From: Flavobacterium gelidilacus DSM 15343
GTDB taxonomy: Bacteria; Bacteroidota; Bacteroidia; Flavobacteriales; Flavobacteriaceae
Assembly: GCF_000422685.1 (NCBI RefSeq)
Contig: NZ_AUGN01000011.1
Coordinates: 92,762-156,761 of the forward strand
Reading direction: 5' to 3'
Length of the DNA: 64,000 nucleotides
Part shown: piece after piece, positions 19,901-28,011 of the stretch
Position numbering within the stretch: the first letter of the stretch is position 1
Layout: every line of letters begins with the position of its first letter
Made by a program: the position numbers and the translations under genes
The notes under the pieces: model-generated
Seen by the model: the letters and a program-made list of their open reading frames with translations, nothing else
Databases searched by the model: none
What the model was told of the DNA's origin: nothing

Positions 19901-20041
19901 GCGATGGTTTTTGGAGACGTTAACGATAAAGAATCTCAAATAGCTGAATTAGCAGAAGATAAAAGAATGTATCACTTACTAGAACATATTGGAACAAAAC
20001 CAAATGTGTTTTATCATGTGAAGGTTACAAACGATAAATAA
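16994..20041 (+). CDS. actB: ACIII subunit ActB, iron-sulfur/molybdopterin-oxidoreductase-like
   Basis: A 1015-residue periplasmic subunit. A Tat-type signal (SRRDFLKYVGF) ends in a lipobox-like LAAC, as expected for an exported, lipid-anchored subunit. The first about 740 residues resemble a molybdopterin oxidoreductase; in this family the cofactor is absent. The C-terminal part is a ferredoxin-like domain with four cysteine groups: CTGCGACVIAC (from 760), CQHCNHAPCETVCP (from 844), CVGTRYCANNCP (from 876), and CSMC (932) with a later CSSAC. The family carries three 4Fe-4S clusters and one 3Fe-4S. It wires quinol oxidation by ActC to the haems of ActA and ActE. Confidence 0.96.
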   Translation: MASNKKYWKSVEELDENSSIVETLRSNEFVEQIPVDEFLGDKENLSSSSTSRRDFLKYVGFSTAAASLAACEGPVVKSIPYVLQPEQIIPGVADYYATTIADGFDFANILIKTREGRPIKVENNNLEGARSGANARVHASVLSLYDSLRLKKSKIDQKDSDWNAVNAKIKSSLEDAKAKGESVVVLTNTSASPSTDTLLANLITKYPNVKHVVYDAVSESNALDAFQAVYGVRALANYDFSKADVIVSVGADFLGDWQGGGFDSSYAKGRIPKNGKMSKHIQIEANMSLAGAKADKRIPLTIANQKQALVKLYNVVSGASVGTSKIDKYEADVLKAAQQLKAAGSKGVLVCGLDDVDAQMLTLAINNQLNSEAFNTSNAILTRKGNAKEVNQLVSDLKAGKVHTLLMSGVNPVYTLSNSKEFVEGLKKTKLSVAFSMKEDETAKVASIAAATPHYLESWGDVAITRGNYSIQQPTINPLFDTKQFQEVLLSLTDNATSYHDYLKSNAPLNGKTWNKAVHDGFVASEASALTATSADYAASASKLASAKSSGMDLVLYTKVGLGDGQQANNPWLQEFPDPITRVSWDNYVTVSKKDAEKLELENWNVANGGLNGSYADIKVGNTTLKNVPVIIQPGQAVGTVGLAFGYGKKESMKSEMQVGVNAYELYANLNSNLSASISKASGEHEFACVQLQKTLMGRGDIIKETTLSTFVKENSEVWNPTPMVSLDHKEVPATSVDLWESFDRSTGHHFNLSIDLNACTGCGACVIACHAENNVPVVGKSEVRRSRDMHWLRIDRYYSHEETFAGDVELKENAHGLTSVIGTLKDMEDPSENPQIAFQPIMCQHCNHAPCETVCPVAATSHSRQGQNHMAYNRCVGTRYCANNCPYKVRRFNWFLYNKNSEFDYHMNDDLGRMVLNPDVNVRSRGVMEKCSMCIQMTQKTILDAKRDGRQIKDGEFQTACSSACSSGAMVFGDVNDKESQIAELAEDKRMYHLLEHIGTKPNVFYHVKVTNDK

Positions 20042-20074
20042 AATTTTTAATTAACAAGAAACAATATAAAGGAT

Positions 20075-21481
20075 ATGTCGTCTCATTACGAAGCACCCAT
20101 TAGAAGACCTTTAGTAGTAGGAAATAAATCCTACCACGATGTTACAGTAGATGTTGCTAGACCTGTTGAAGGTAGAGCAAACAAACTTTGGTGGACAGTT
20201 TTTACAATCGCACTTGCTGCATTCCTTTGGGGATTAGGTTGTATGACTTACACTATAACTACAGGTATAGGTACTTGGGGATTAAACAAAACAGTTGGTT
20301 GGGCATGGGATATCACAAACTTCGTTTGGTGGGTTGGTATCGGTCACGCAGGAACCTTAATTTCAGCAGTACTATTATTATTCCGTCAAAAATGGAGAAT
20401 GGCAATTAACCGTTCTGCAGAAGCAATGACGATTTTCTCAGTAATGCAAGCAGGTTTATTTCCGATCATTCACATGGGTCGTCCATGGTTAGGATACTGG
20501 GTATTACCTATTCCAAATCAGTTTGGTTCATTATGGGTTAACTTTAATTCGCCTTTACTTTGGGATGTATTCGCAATTTCAACGTATCTTTCAGTATCAT
20601 TAGTTTTCTGGTGGACTGGTTTGTTACCTGATTTCGCAATGATTAGAGATAGAGCTGTTACACCTTTTACCAAAAAGATATACTCAATTGTATCTTTTGG
20701 ATGGAGTGGTAGGGCAAAAGACTGGCAACGTTTTGAAGAAGTTTCATTAGTATTAGCTGGATTGGCTACACCTCTTGTACTTTCGGTTCATACAATTGTA
20801 TCTTTTGACTTTGCAACTTCTATCGTTCCAGGTTGGCACACAACAATTTTACCACCATATTTCGTGGCTGGTGCAATTTTCTCTGGATTTGCAATGGTAA
20901 ATACTTTGCTTATCATTATGCGAAAAGTATCAAACTTAGAAGAATATATTACAGTTCAACATATCGAATTAATGAATATTGTAATTATGATTACGGGTTC
21001 TATTGTTGGAACGGCATATATTACGGAATTATTCATAGCTTGGTATTCAGGTGTAGAGTATGAACAATACGCATTCTTAAACAGAGCAACTGGTCCTTAC
21101 TGGTGGTCATATTGGTTGATGATGTCTTGTAATGTATTTTCTCCACAATTTATGTGGTCTAAAAAACTAAGAACAAGTATTACTTTCTCTTTCATAATCT
21201 CCATTGTAGTAAATATTGGAATGTGGTTTGAGCGTTTTGTAATTATTGTTACATCTTTACATAGAGATTACTTACCTTCGTCTTGGACAATGTTTCAACC
21301 AACGTTTGTTGATGCAGGTATATTCATTGGAACTATCGGATTCTTCTTTGTATTATTTTTATTATATTCTAGAAGTTTCCCAGTAATTGCTCAAGCTGAA
21401 GTTAAAACAATTTTGAAAACTTCAGGAGACAATTTCAAAAGAGCAAGAGCACAACAAGATAATAATTCAGATAATCATTAA
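20075..21481 (+). CDS. actC: ACIII subunit ActC, NrfD-like quinol-binding membrane protein
   Basis: A 468-residue NrfD/PsrC-family membrane protein with about ten transmembrane helices (for example LWWTVFTIALAAFLWGLGC, LVLAGLATPLVLSVHTIVSF and IGTIGFFFVLFLLY). NrfD-like subunits hold the quinol site next to the iron-sulfur subunit. The short N-terminal tail is cytoplasmic and polar (EAPIRRPLVVG). It pairs with ActB, 33 bases upstream, and is a paralogue of ActF later in the operon. Confidence 0.96.
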   Translation: MSSHYEAPIRRPLVVGNKSYHDVTVDVARPVEGRANKLWWTVFTIALAAFLWGLGCMTYTITTGIGTWGLNKTVGWAWDITNFVWWVGIGHAGTLISAVLLLFRQKWRMAINRSAEAMTIFSVMQAGLFPIIHMGRPWLGYWVLPIPNQFGSLWVNFNSPLLWDVFAISTYLSVSLVFWWTGLLPDFAMIRDRAVTPFTKKIYSIVSFGWSGRAKDWQRFEEVSLVLAGLATPLVLSVHTIVSFDFATSIVPGWHTTILPPYFVAGAIFSGFAMVNTLLIIMRKVSNLEEYITVQHIELMNIVIMITGSIVGTAYITELFIAWYSGVEYEQYAFLNRATGPYWWSYWLMMSCNVFSPQFMWSKKLRTSITFSFIISIVVNIGMWFERFVIIVTSLHRDYLPSSWTMFQPTFVDAGIFIGTIGFFFVLFLLYSRSFPVIAQAEVKTILKTSGDNFKRARAQQDNNSDNH

Positions 21482-21488
21482 TAATATC

Positions 21489-22010
21489 ATGAGTAAAGTT
21501 ATACACGCTATATACAATGATGATGATGTATTATTAGATGCAGTTCACAAGACTAGATCTGCACATCATCATATAGAAGAGGTTTATACTCCTTTTCCAG
21601 TACACGGATTAGATAAGGCAATGGGATTGGCACCAACAAGAATTGCAATTGCTGCTTTCTTATATGGTTTGGTTGGTTTGTCTGTTGCAACTGCAATGAT
21701 GAATTTTATAATGATTAGTGATTGGCCTCAAGATATTGGGGGAAAACCAAGTTTTAGTTATTTACAAAATATGCCAGCATTCGTTCCAATTATGTTTGAA
21801 TTAACAGTGTTTTTTGCCGCTCACTTAATGGTTATTACCTTTTACATGAGAAGTAAATTATGGCCATTTAAACAAGCTGAAAATCCTGACGTAAGAACAA
21901 CTGATGATCATTTTTTAATGGAAGTTGGAATTCACGGAAATGAAGAAGAATTAGTATCTTTCTTCAAAACTACTGGAGCAGTTGAAGTTAAAGTAATAGA
22001 AAAGCATTAA
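21489..22010 (+). CDS. actD: ACIII subunit ActD (DUF3341)
   Basis: A 173-residue DUF3341 protein with two central membrane helices (about 56-77 and 98-120) and small cytoplasmic flanks. The pattern YTPFPVHGLDKAMG before the first helix is typical of the family. It is a structural subunit with no cofactor motif; partner contacts in ACIII are known from the family, not visible here. Seven bases separate it from actC. Confidence 0.95.
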   Translation: MSKVIHAIYNDDDVLLDAVHKTRSAHHHIEEVYTPFPVHGLDKAMGLAPTRIAIAAFLYGLVGLSVATAMMNFIMISDWPQDIGGKPSFSYLQNMPAFVPIMFELTVFFAAHLMVITFYMRSKLWPFKQAENPDVRTTDDHFLMEVGIHGNEEELVSFFKTTGAVEVKVIEKH

Positions 22011-22018
22011 TACAAGAT

Positions 22019-22561
22019 ATGAAAAGCTTATATAAAATAATAGTACTAGTAGGTTTGTCAATTATGGTAACTTCTTGCCATGATAATGCTAAACCAAACT
22101 ATCAATTTTTCCCAAATATGTATGAATCTGTTGGATATGAAACATATTCAGAAAGTGATGCATTTAAAAATGGAAAAGAAGGACAATTAGTGCCAGATGG
22201 TGCTATCAAAAGAGGTTTTGTTCCATACGAAATCCCTAATACACCTGAAGGTTATGCTATGTCTAAATCTATGACATCACCTTTAGATTCTATATCATCT
22301 AATCCAGAAAAAGGAAAAGAATTATATAATATCTATTGTGCAATTTGCCACGGTGAAAAAGGAAACGGTAAAGGAAAACTAGTAGAAAGAGAAAAATTTT
22401 TAGGAGTACCTAGCTATAAAGATAGAGAAGTTACTTCAGGAAGTATTTTCCACGTAGTAACTTACGGATTAAACTCAATGGGTTCACATGCAAATCAACT
22501 TTCACAAGAAGAAAGATGGCAAGTAGCTGATTATGTTTTAAAATTGAGATCAGAATTATAA
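22019..22561 (+). CDS. actE: ACIII subunit ActE, monohaem cytochrome c lipoprotein
   Basis: A 180-residue lipoprotein: the signal peptide ends in a lipobox (IMVTSC, lipidated C20). One haem site is visible, CAICH at 107-111, with a candidate axial methionine in GLNSMGSHA. The fold is a class I cytochrome c. In ACIII it receives electrons from ActA and passes them toward the oxidase. It sits eight bases after actD. Confidence 0.95.
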   Translation: MKSLYKIIVLVGLSIMVTSCHDNAKPNYQFFPNMYESVGYETYSESDAFKNGKEGQLVPDGAIKRGFVPYEIPNTPEGYAMSKSMTSPLDSISSNPEKGKELYNIYCAICHGEKGNGKGKLVEREKFLGVPSYKDREVTSGSIFHVVTYGLNSMGSHANQLSQEERWQVADYVLKLRSEL

Positions 22562-22591
22562 TTGTAAAACACTTTTTTGAAAATAAAAGAT

Positions 22592-23935
22592 ATGTACACT
22601 TTTTCAAGTAAATTAAAAACTTTTTCACTTATTCTTATTGTTTTAGGAATAATAGGGATTGGGTATGGATATATTTCTACTCCTAGCTCTATTGAAGAAG
22701 TAGAAAAGATGTTGACCGAAAGCCATCATGGTGGACACGGTGAAGCTTCTTCAGATGCTCATGCAACTCACGACGCACCTGTTGCTCATGATGCAAAAGA
22801 TGTTCATGCTGATGCTGAACACAAAGAACATGTTGAACATGTTTATCATCAGTTACAAAACAAACCATGGTCTGCTCTATATGTTGCAGGTATTTTCTTT
22901 TTCCTTTTAACAATGGGTGTTTTAGCATTTTATGCTATACAAATTGCTTCTCAAGCAGGTTGGTCTCCAGTTTTGTTTAGAGTTATGGAAGGTATAACGG
23001 CATATTTATTACCGGGTTCAATTATATTTTTCGTTTTGTTATTGGCTGCTTCTTTTCATATTGGTCATAATGGTATGTTCACTTGGATGGATCCAGAAGT
23101 GGTTAAGGAAGATAAGTTAATCCAAGGGAAAACTGCTTTTTTAAATGTTCCTTTCTTCTTGATAAGAGCAATTATCTTTATTGGTGTATGGAATTTATAT
23201 AGACACTTCGCAAGAAAATTTACTTTAGCGCAAGACGAATCTACTGATGATTCAAATTATAAAAAATTATTCAAAGCTTCTGCTGCTTTTTTAGTATTCT
23301 TTATAGTATCAGAATCTATAATGTCATGGGATTGGATCATGTCTGTTGATCCACATTGGTACAGTACATTATTTGGATGGTATGTTTTTGCAAGTTTCTT
23401 CGTAAGTGGAATTACTGTTTTAACAATGATAACTATCTATTTAAAATCTAAAGGGTATTTGCCAGAAGTAAACAAAAGCCACATACAAGATTTAGCAAAA
23501 TTTATGTTCGCATTTAGTATCTTTTGGACTTACTTATGGTTCTCGCAATTTATGTTAATTTGGTATGCAGATATACCAGAAGAAGTGACGTATTATGTAA
23601 CAAGAATCGAACATTATAACTTGCCATTTTTCGGTATGTTAGCTTTAAACTTCATTTTCCCAATACTAATTCTAATGAATGCTGACTTTAAGCGTTTAAC
23701 TTGGATTGTTATCGGAGCAGGTGCAGTAATATTATTTGGTCATTATTTAGATTTCTTCAATATGATTATGCCAGCTACTGTTGGAGATAAATGGTTTATT
23801 GGAGCTTCAGAAATAGGATCAATACTTTTCTTCGCAGGTTTATTTATTTTAGTAGTGTTTACAGCTTTAACAAAAGCACCACTTATTGCTAAAAGATATC
23901 CATTTATGGAAGAAAGTAAACATTTTCATTATTAA
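22592..23935 (+). CDS. actF: ACIII subunit ActF, NrfD-like membrane protein
   Basis: A 447-residue polytopic membrane protein, paralogue of ActC. I chose ATG 22592 (MYTFSSKLKTF), which is followed at once by the first membrane helix; an upstream in-frame TTG at 22577 is unlikely. Between helix 1 and helix 2 lies a loop of about 60 residues with about eleven histidines (ESHHGGHGEASSDAH ... HKEHVEHVYH). The remaining about nine helices resemble ActC (for example AYLLPGSIIFFVLLLAASFHIG). It closes the act genes; coxB starts 19 bases after its stop. Confidence 0.95.
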   Translation: MYTFSSKLKTFSLILIVLGIIGIGYGYISTPSSIEEVEKMLTESHHGGHGEASSDAHATHDAPVAHDAKDVHADAEHKEHVEHVYHQLQNKPWSALYVAGIFFFLLTMGVLAFYAIQIASQAGWSPVLFRVMEGITAYLLPGSIIFFVLLLAASFHIGHNGMFTWMDPEVVKEDKLIQGKTAFLNVPFFLIRAIIFIGVWNLYRHFARKFTLAQDESTDDSNYKKLFKASAAFLVFFIVSESIMSWDWIMSVDPHWYSTLFGWYVFASFFVSGITVLTMITIYLKSKGYLPEVNKSHIQDLAKFMFAFSIFWTYLWFSQFMLIWYADIPEEVTYYVTRIEHYNLPFFGMLALNFIFPILILMNADFKRLTWIVIGAGAVILFGHYLDFFNMIMPATVGDKWFIGASEIGSILFFAGLFILVVFTALTKAPLIAKRYPFMEESKHFHY

Positions 23936-23954
23936 TATTTAAAGAGATAAACAA

Positions 23955-25106
23955 ATGACGAGTTTATTGGTGATTTTTGTTTTAGTTTTAATTGGAATTG
24001 CTGTATGGCAGTTAACTAAAATATTTGATTTAACTCAGGTTGGTGAAATTACAGATGATTCTGGAGTTGCTAACGACAGGGATAATAGTGTGAATGGTTA
24101 TTTAATGTTTGGATTTTTGGGATTCATTTACTTATTTACAATCTATTCCTTAATTGCTTGGGGTGAATTTGTATTAGGTACTCCAGCATCAGAACATGGA
24201 GTAGAAGTTGACAACTTGATGGAAATATCAATGTGGTTAATTTTCTTTGTACAAACAGTTACACAGTTTTTATTACATTACTACACATTTAAATATAGAG
24301 GTAAAGAAGGTCAAAAGGCATTATATTTTGCGGATAACAATAAATTAGAAGCTGCTTGGACAATAATACCTGTTATAGTTTTAGCTGTATTAATTTTATA
24401 TGGATTATATACTTGGAATCAAATCATGTATTACGATGATGAGGAAGATGTAATGTATGTTGAATTATATGCTAAACAATTCGGTTGGCAGGCACGTTAT
24501 GCTGGTGATGATAATACTTTAGGAAAGGCTAATGTAAGATATATTGAAGGTATAAATACTGTAGGTGTTGATTTGGAAGACCCTAATGCACAAGATGATA
24601 AAGTTGTGTCTGAATTACATTTGCCAAAAGGAAAAAAAGTAGTATTTAAAATACGTTCCCAAGATGTTCTTCACTCAGCTTTTATGCCACACTTTAGAGC
24701 ACAAATGAATTGTGTTCCTGGAATGGTAACTCAGTTTGCTTTTGTTCCAACAATTACAACTGCAGAAATGAGACAAAATGAAGCAATCATTTTTAAAGTG
24801 AATAAAATAAACAAAATTAGAGCTAACAAAAGTATTGATTTAGTTGCAAATGGTCAAGCAGCACTTGATCCTTATACTTTTGATTACTTGTTGTTATGTA
24901 ACAAAATTTGTGGAGCTTCTCATTATAATATGCAAATGAAAATTGTGGTAGACTCACCAAGTGATTATAAAAAATGGTTAGCTGAACAACCTACGCTTTC
25001 TTCTCAATGGAAAGAAGCAAATGCACCTAAAGTTGAAGAAGTTAAAGAAAAAGCAACAGAAACGATTGTAGATTCTACAAAAGTTATAGCTCAAGTTATA
25101 AAATAA
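23955..25106 (+). CDS. coxB: Cytochrome c oxidase subunit II
   Basis: A 383-residue oxidase subunit that carries the CuA electron entry site in the periplasm. CuA ligands are visible: H240 (VLHSAF), C315 and C319 (CNKIC), H323 and M326 (GASHYNM). The usual glutamate between the cysteines, whose backbone binds copper, is a lysine here. Four N-terminal membrane segments are predicted (about 1-18, 48-70, 92-116 and 135-155), two more than the classic two. The tail is rich in Lys and Glu. It follows actF, which suggests an ACIII-oxidase supercomplex, known for F. johnsoniae. Confidence 0.97.
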   Translation: MTSLLVIFVLVLIGIAVWQLTKIFDLTQVGEITDDSGVANDRDNSVNGYLMFGFLGFIYLFTIYSLIAWGEFVLGTPASEHGVEVDNLMEISMWLIFFVQTVTQFLLHYYTFKYRGKEGQKALYFADNNKLEAAWTIIPVIVLAVLILYGLYTWNQIMYYDDEEDVMYVELYAKQFGWQARYAGDDNTLGKANVRYIEGINTVGVDLEDPNAQDDKVVSELHLPKGKKVVFKIRSQDVLHSAFMPHFRAQMNCVPGMVTQFAFVPTITTAEMRQNEAIIFKVNKINKIRANKSIDLVANGQAALDPYTFDYLLLCNKICGASHYNMQMKIVVDSPSDYKKWLAEQPTLSSQWKEANAPKVEEVKEKATETIVDSTKVIAQVIK

Positions 25107-25132
25107 TATAGAAGATTTCAAAAAATATAATT

Positions 25133-26899
25133 ATGTCACACGAACACGGTCATCATAAAGAAACTTTTATTACTAAATATATTTTTAGTATAGATCACAA
25201 GATGATTGCTAAGCAATATCTAATTACAGGTTTATTAATGGGAATTGTAGGGGTAGTTTTATCACTATTTTTCCGTATGCAAATAGCTTGGCCAGAAGAA
25301 TCTTTTGAAATTTTTAAAATTTTCCTAGGTGAAAACTTTGCTCCAGGTGGAGTGATGAGAAATGATATCTATCTTGCCTTAGTTACAATTCACGGTACTA
25401 TAATGGTATTCTTTGTATTAACTGCAGGTTTAAGTGGAACGTTTAGTAATTTACTAATTCCATTACAGATTGGAGCTAGAGACATGGCATCAGGATTCAT
25501 GAACATGCTTTCATATTGGATGTTCTTTGTTTCTTGTATAATCATGTTAAGCTCGTTATTTATTGAAACTGGACCTGCTTCAGCGGGCTGGACAATATAC
25601 CCACCATTAAGTGCTTTACCACAAGCCATACCAGGTTCTGGTTTAGGAATGACTTTATGGTTAATTTCAATGGCTATTTTTATTGCATCTTCATTAATGG
25701 GGTCTTTAAATTATATCGTTACAGTAATTAATTTAAGAACAAAAGGGATGTCTATGACAAGATTGCCTCTTACTATTTGGGCTTTCTTTCTTACTGCAAT
25801 TATTGGTGTAGTTTCATTCCCGGTATTATTCTCAGCTGCCTTATTATTAATTTTTGATAGAAGTTTTGGAACATCATTCTTCCTTTCCGATATATTTATA
25901 AGTGGTGAGGTTTTACATTATCAAGGTGGTTCACCTGTTTTGTTCGAACACTTGTTTTGGTTTTTAGGACATCCAGAAGTTTATATTGTTATTTTACCAG
26001 CAATGGGACTTGTTTCTGAAATTATTGCAACAAACGCTCGTAAACCTATTTTCGGATACAGGGCTATGATTACATCTATTATTGCAATTGCATTTTTATC
26101 AACAATTGTTTGGGGTCATCACATGTTTATCTCAGGAATGAATCCATTCTTAGGTTCAGTGTTTACTTTTACAACATTATTAATTGCAATTCCATCTGCT
26201 GTTAAAGCTTTCAACTGGATAACTACTTTATGGAAAGGAAATTTACAGTTAAACCCTGCGATGTTATTCTCAATTGGTTTTGTGTCAACATTTATTACAG
26301 GTGGTTTAACAGGAATTATTCTTGGAGATAGTACATTAGATATAAATGTTCATGATACATATTTCGTAATTGCTCACTTTCACTTAGTAATGGGTATATC
26401 TGCATTATATGGTTTCTTTGCTGGAGTTTATCATTGGTTCCCAAGAATGTTTGGTAGAATGATGGATAAAAATTTAGGTTACGTTCACTTTTGGGTAACT
26501 GCAGTTTGTGCTTATGGAGTTTTCTTTCCAATGCACTTTATCGGAATGGCAGGTTTACCAAGACGTTACTATACAAACACAGCTTTTCCTTTATTTGACG
26601 AATTAGCAGATGTTAATATACTTATAACTGTTTTCGCAATAGTTGGAGCAGCATTTCAAATTCCTTTCTTTTGGAACTTCTTTTACAGTATTTTCAAAGG
26701 TAAAAAAGCACCAATGAATCCATGGAAAGCGAATACATTAGAGTGGACTGCACCAGTTGAACACATACATGGTAACTGGCCAGGAGAAATTCCAGAAGTA
26801 CATCGTTGGCCTTATGATTATAGCAAACCAGGTCATGATGAAGATTTTGTCCCTCAAAACATTCCTATGAAAGAAGGAGAAGAACAATTACATCATTAA
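25133..26899 (+). CDS. coxA: Cytochrome c oxidase subunit I
   Basis: A 588-residue haem-copper oxidase core with 12 membrane helices. It reduces O2 at a haem-CuB centre and pumps protons. Ligands are visible: H87 (TIHGTIM, low-spin haem), H280 in HPEVY with cross-linking Y284 (CuB), H329-H330 (GHHMF, CuB), and H415 and H417 (IAHFHLV, high-spin and low-spin haem). HDTYFVIAHFHLV marks an A-type oxidase. It is the last gene of the operon and a strong terminator follows. Subunits III and IV are encoded at 48-50 kb. Confidence 0.98.
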   Translation: MSHEHGHHKETFITKYIFSIDHKMIAKQYLITGLLMGIVGVVLSLFFRMQIAWPEESFEIFKIFLGENFAPGGVMRNDIYLALVTIHGTIMVFFVLTAGLSGTFSNLLIPLQIGARDMASGFMNMLSYWMFFVSCIIMLSSLFIETGPASAGWTIYPPLSALPQAIPGSGLGMTLWLISMAIFIASSLMGSLNYIVTVINLRTKGMSMTRLPLTIWAFFLTAIIGVVSFPVLFSAALLLIFDRSFGTSFFLSDIFISGEVLHYQGGSPVLFEHLFWFLGHPEVYIVILPAMGLVSEIIATNARKPIFGYRAMITSIIAIAFLSTIVWGHHMFISGMNPFLGSVFTFTTLLIAIPSAVKAFNWITTLWKGNLQLNPAMLFSIGFVSTFITGGLTGIILGDSTLDINVHDTYFVIAHFHLVMGISALYGFFAGVYHWFPRMFGRMMDKNLGYVHFWVTAVCAYGVFFPMHFIGMAGLPRRYYTNTAFPLFDELADVNILITVFAIVGAAFQIPFFWNFFYSIFKGKKAPMNPWKANTLEWTAPVEHIHGNWPGEIPEVHRWPYDYSKPGHDEDFVPQNIPMKEGEEQLHH

Positions 26900-26917
26900 G
26901 ATTTTATACTATAAATT

Positions 26918-26946
26918 AAAACCTTTCCAACCGGAAAGGTTTTTTT
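26918..26946 (+). terminator. Terminator of the ACIII-oxidase operon
   Basis: ACCTTTCC (26921-26928) pairs with GGAAAGGT (26933-26940), extended by flanking As and Ts, followed by a T-run. It lies 21 bases after the coxA stop. Confidence 0.9.
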
Positions 26947-26959
26947 GTTTTACTTTAAT

Positions 26960-26967
26960 TATATTTG
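26960..26967 (+). promoter_or_regulatory. -7 element directly upstream of ruvB
   Basis: TATATTTG fits TAnnTTTG and ends only four bases before the ruvB ATG at 26972. If used, transcription would begin at or inside the start codon. The -33 position falls in the preceding terminator and has no TTG at the usual spacing. Confidence 0.4.
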
Positions 26968-26971
26968 CTAA

Positions 26972-27994
26972 ATGAACGAGAACCTTGATCCAACAAACCT
27001 AAATTTTAAACCAGAAGAACTTGACCTTGAAAAAAAGTTGAGACCTCTTTCATTTGATGATTTTACAGGTCAAGAACAAGTTTTAGAAAATCTTAAAATT
27101 TTTGTTGAAGCTGCAAATCTCAGGGATGAAGCTTTAGATCACACTTTGTTTCATGGACCACCTGGTTTAGGAAAAACAACTTTGGCTAATATTTTAGCAA
27201 ACGAATTGGGTGTTGGTATAAAGATAACTTCTGGTCCAGTTTTAGATAAACCAGGAGATTTAGCAGGCTTGCTTACAAACCTCGAAGAAAGAGATGTGCT
27301 TTTTATTGATGAAATTCATCGTTTAAGTCCAATTGTAGAAGAATATTTGTATTCAGCAATGGAAGACTTTAGAATAGATATAATGATTGAGTCCGGACCT
27401 AATGCAAGATCAGTTCAATTAAATTTAAATCCATTTACTCTTGTAGGTGCAACAACTCGTTCGGGATTATTAACAGCACCAATGAGAGCGCGTTTTGGAA
27501 TTCAAAGTCGTTTACAATATTATAATACGGAACTTTTAACCACAATCGTTCAAAGAAGTTCTTCAATTTTAAATATGCCAATTACCATGGAAGCTGCTAT
27601 TGAAATTGCAGGAAGAAGTAGAGGAACGCCTAGAATAGCAAATGCTTTATTACGAAGAGTAAGAGATTTTGCTCAAATAAAAGGTAACGGAAGCATAGAT
27701 ATTGAAATTGCTCAGTTTGCTCTAAAAGCACTTCACGTAGATGCACATGGCTTAGACGAAATGGATAATAAAATTCTGTCAACAATTATTGATAAATTTA
27801 AAGGTGGCCCCGTTGGATTATCAACTCTAGCTACTGCTGTTTCAGAAAGTAGTGAAACTGTTGAAGAAGTGTATGAACCTTTTCTTATTCAAGAAGGATT
27901 TATAATGCGAACTCCAAGAGGAAGGGAAGTTACAGACAAAGCATACAAACACTTAGGTAAAATTAGAAATAATATACAAGGAGGATTGTTTTAA
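26972..27994 (+). CDS. ruvB: Holliday junction branch migration helicase RuvB
   Basis: A 340-residue AAA+ motor that, with RuvA, drives branch migration of Holliday junctions. Walker A is GPPGLGKTT (62-70) and Walker B is LFIDEIHR. The sensor region [18 protein letters not shown] and the C-terminal winged helix ending [14 protein letters not shown] are intact. Length is normal. The start is fixed by the conserved [12 protein letters not shown] and the short polar lead. The P450 gene starts 17 bases after its stop. ruvA lies separately at 33.9 kb. Confidence 0.98.
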   Translation: MNENLDPTNLNFKPEELDLEKKLRPLSFDDFTGQEQVLENLKIFVEAANLRDEALDHTLFHGPPGLGKTTLANILANELGVGIKITSGPVLDKPGDLAGLLTNLEERDVLFIDEIHRLSPIVEEYLYSAMEDFRIDIMIESGPNARSVQLNLNPFTLVGATTRSGLLTAPMRARFGIQSRLQYYNTELLTTIVQRSSSILNMPITMEAAIEIAGRSRGTPRIANALLRRVRDFAQIKGNGSIDIEIAQFALKALHVDAHGLDEMDNKILSTIIDKFKGGPVGLSTLATAVSESSETVEEVYEPFLIQEGFIMRTPRGREVTDKAYKHLGKIRNNIQGGLF

Positions 27995-28011
27995 ATATTC
28001 AAAATAATTAA

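Noticed and set aside
22577..22591. Upstream TTG start for actF
   Set aside because: ATG 22592 follows five codons later and opens directly into the first membrane helix.
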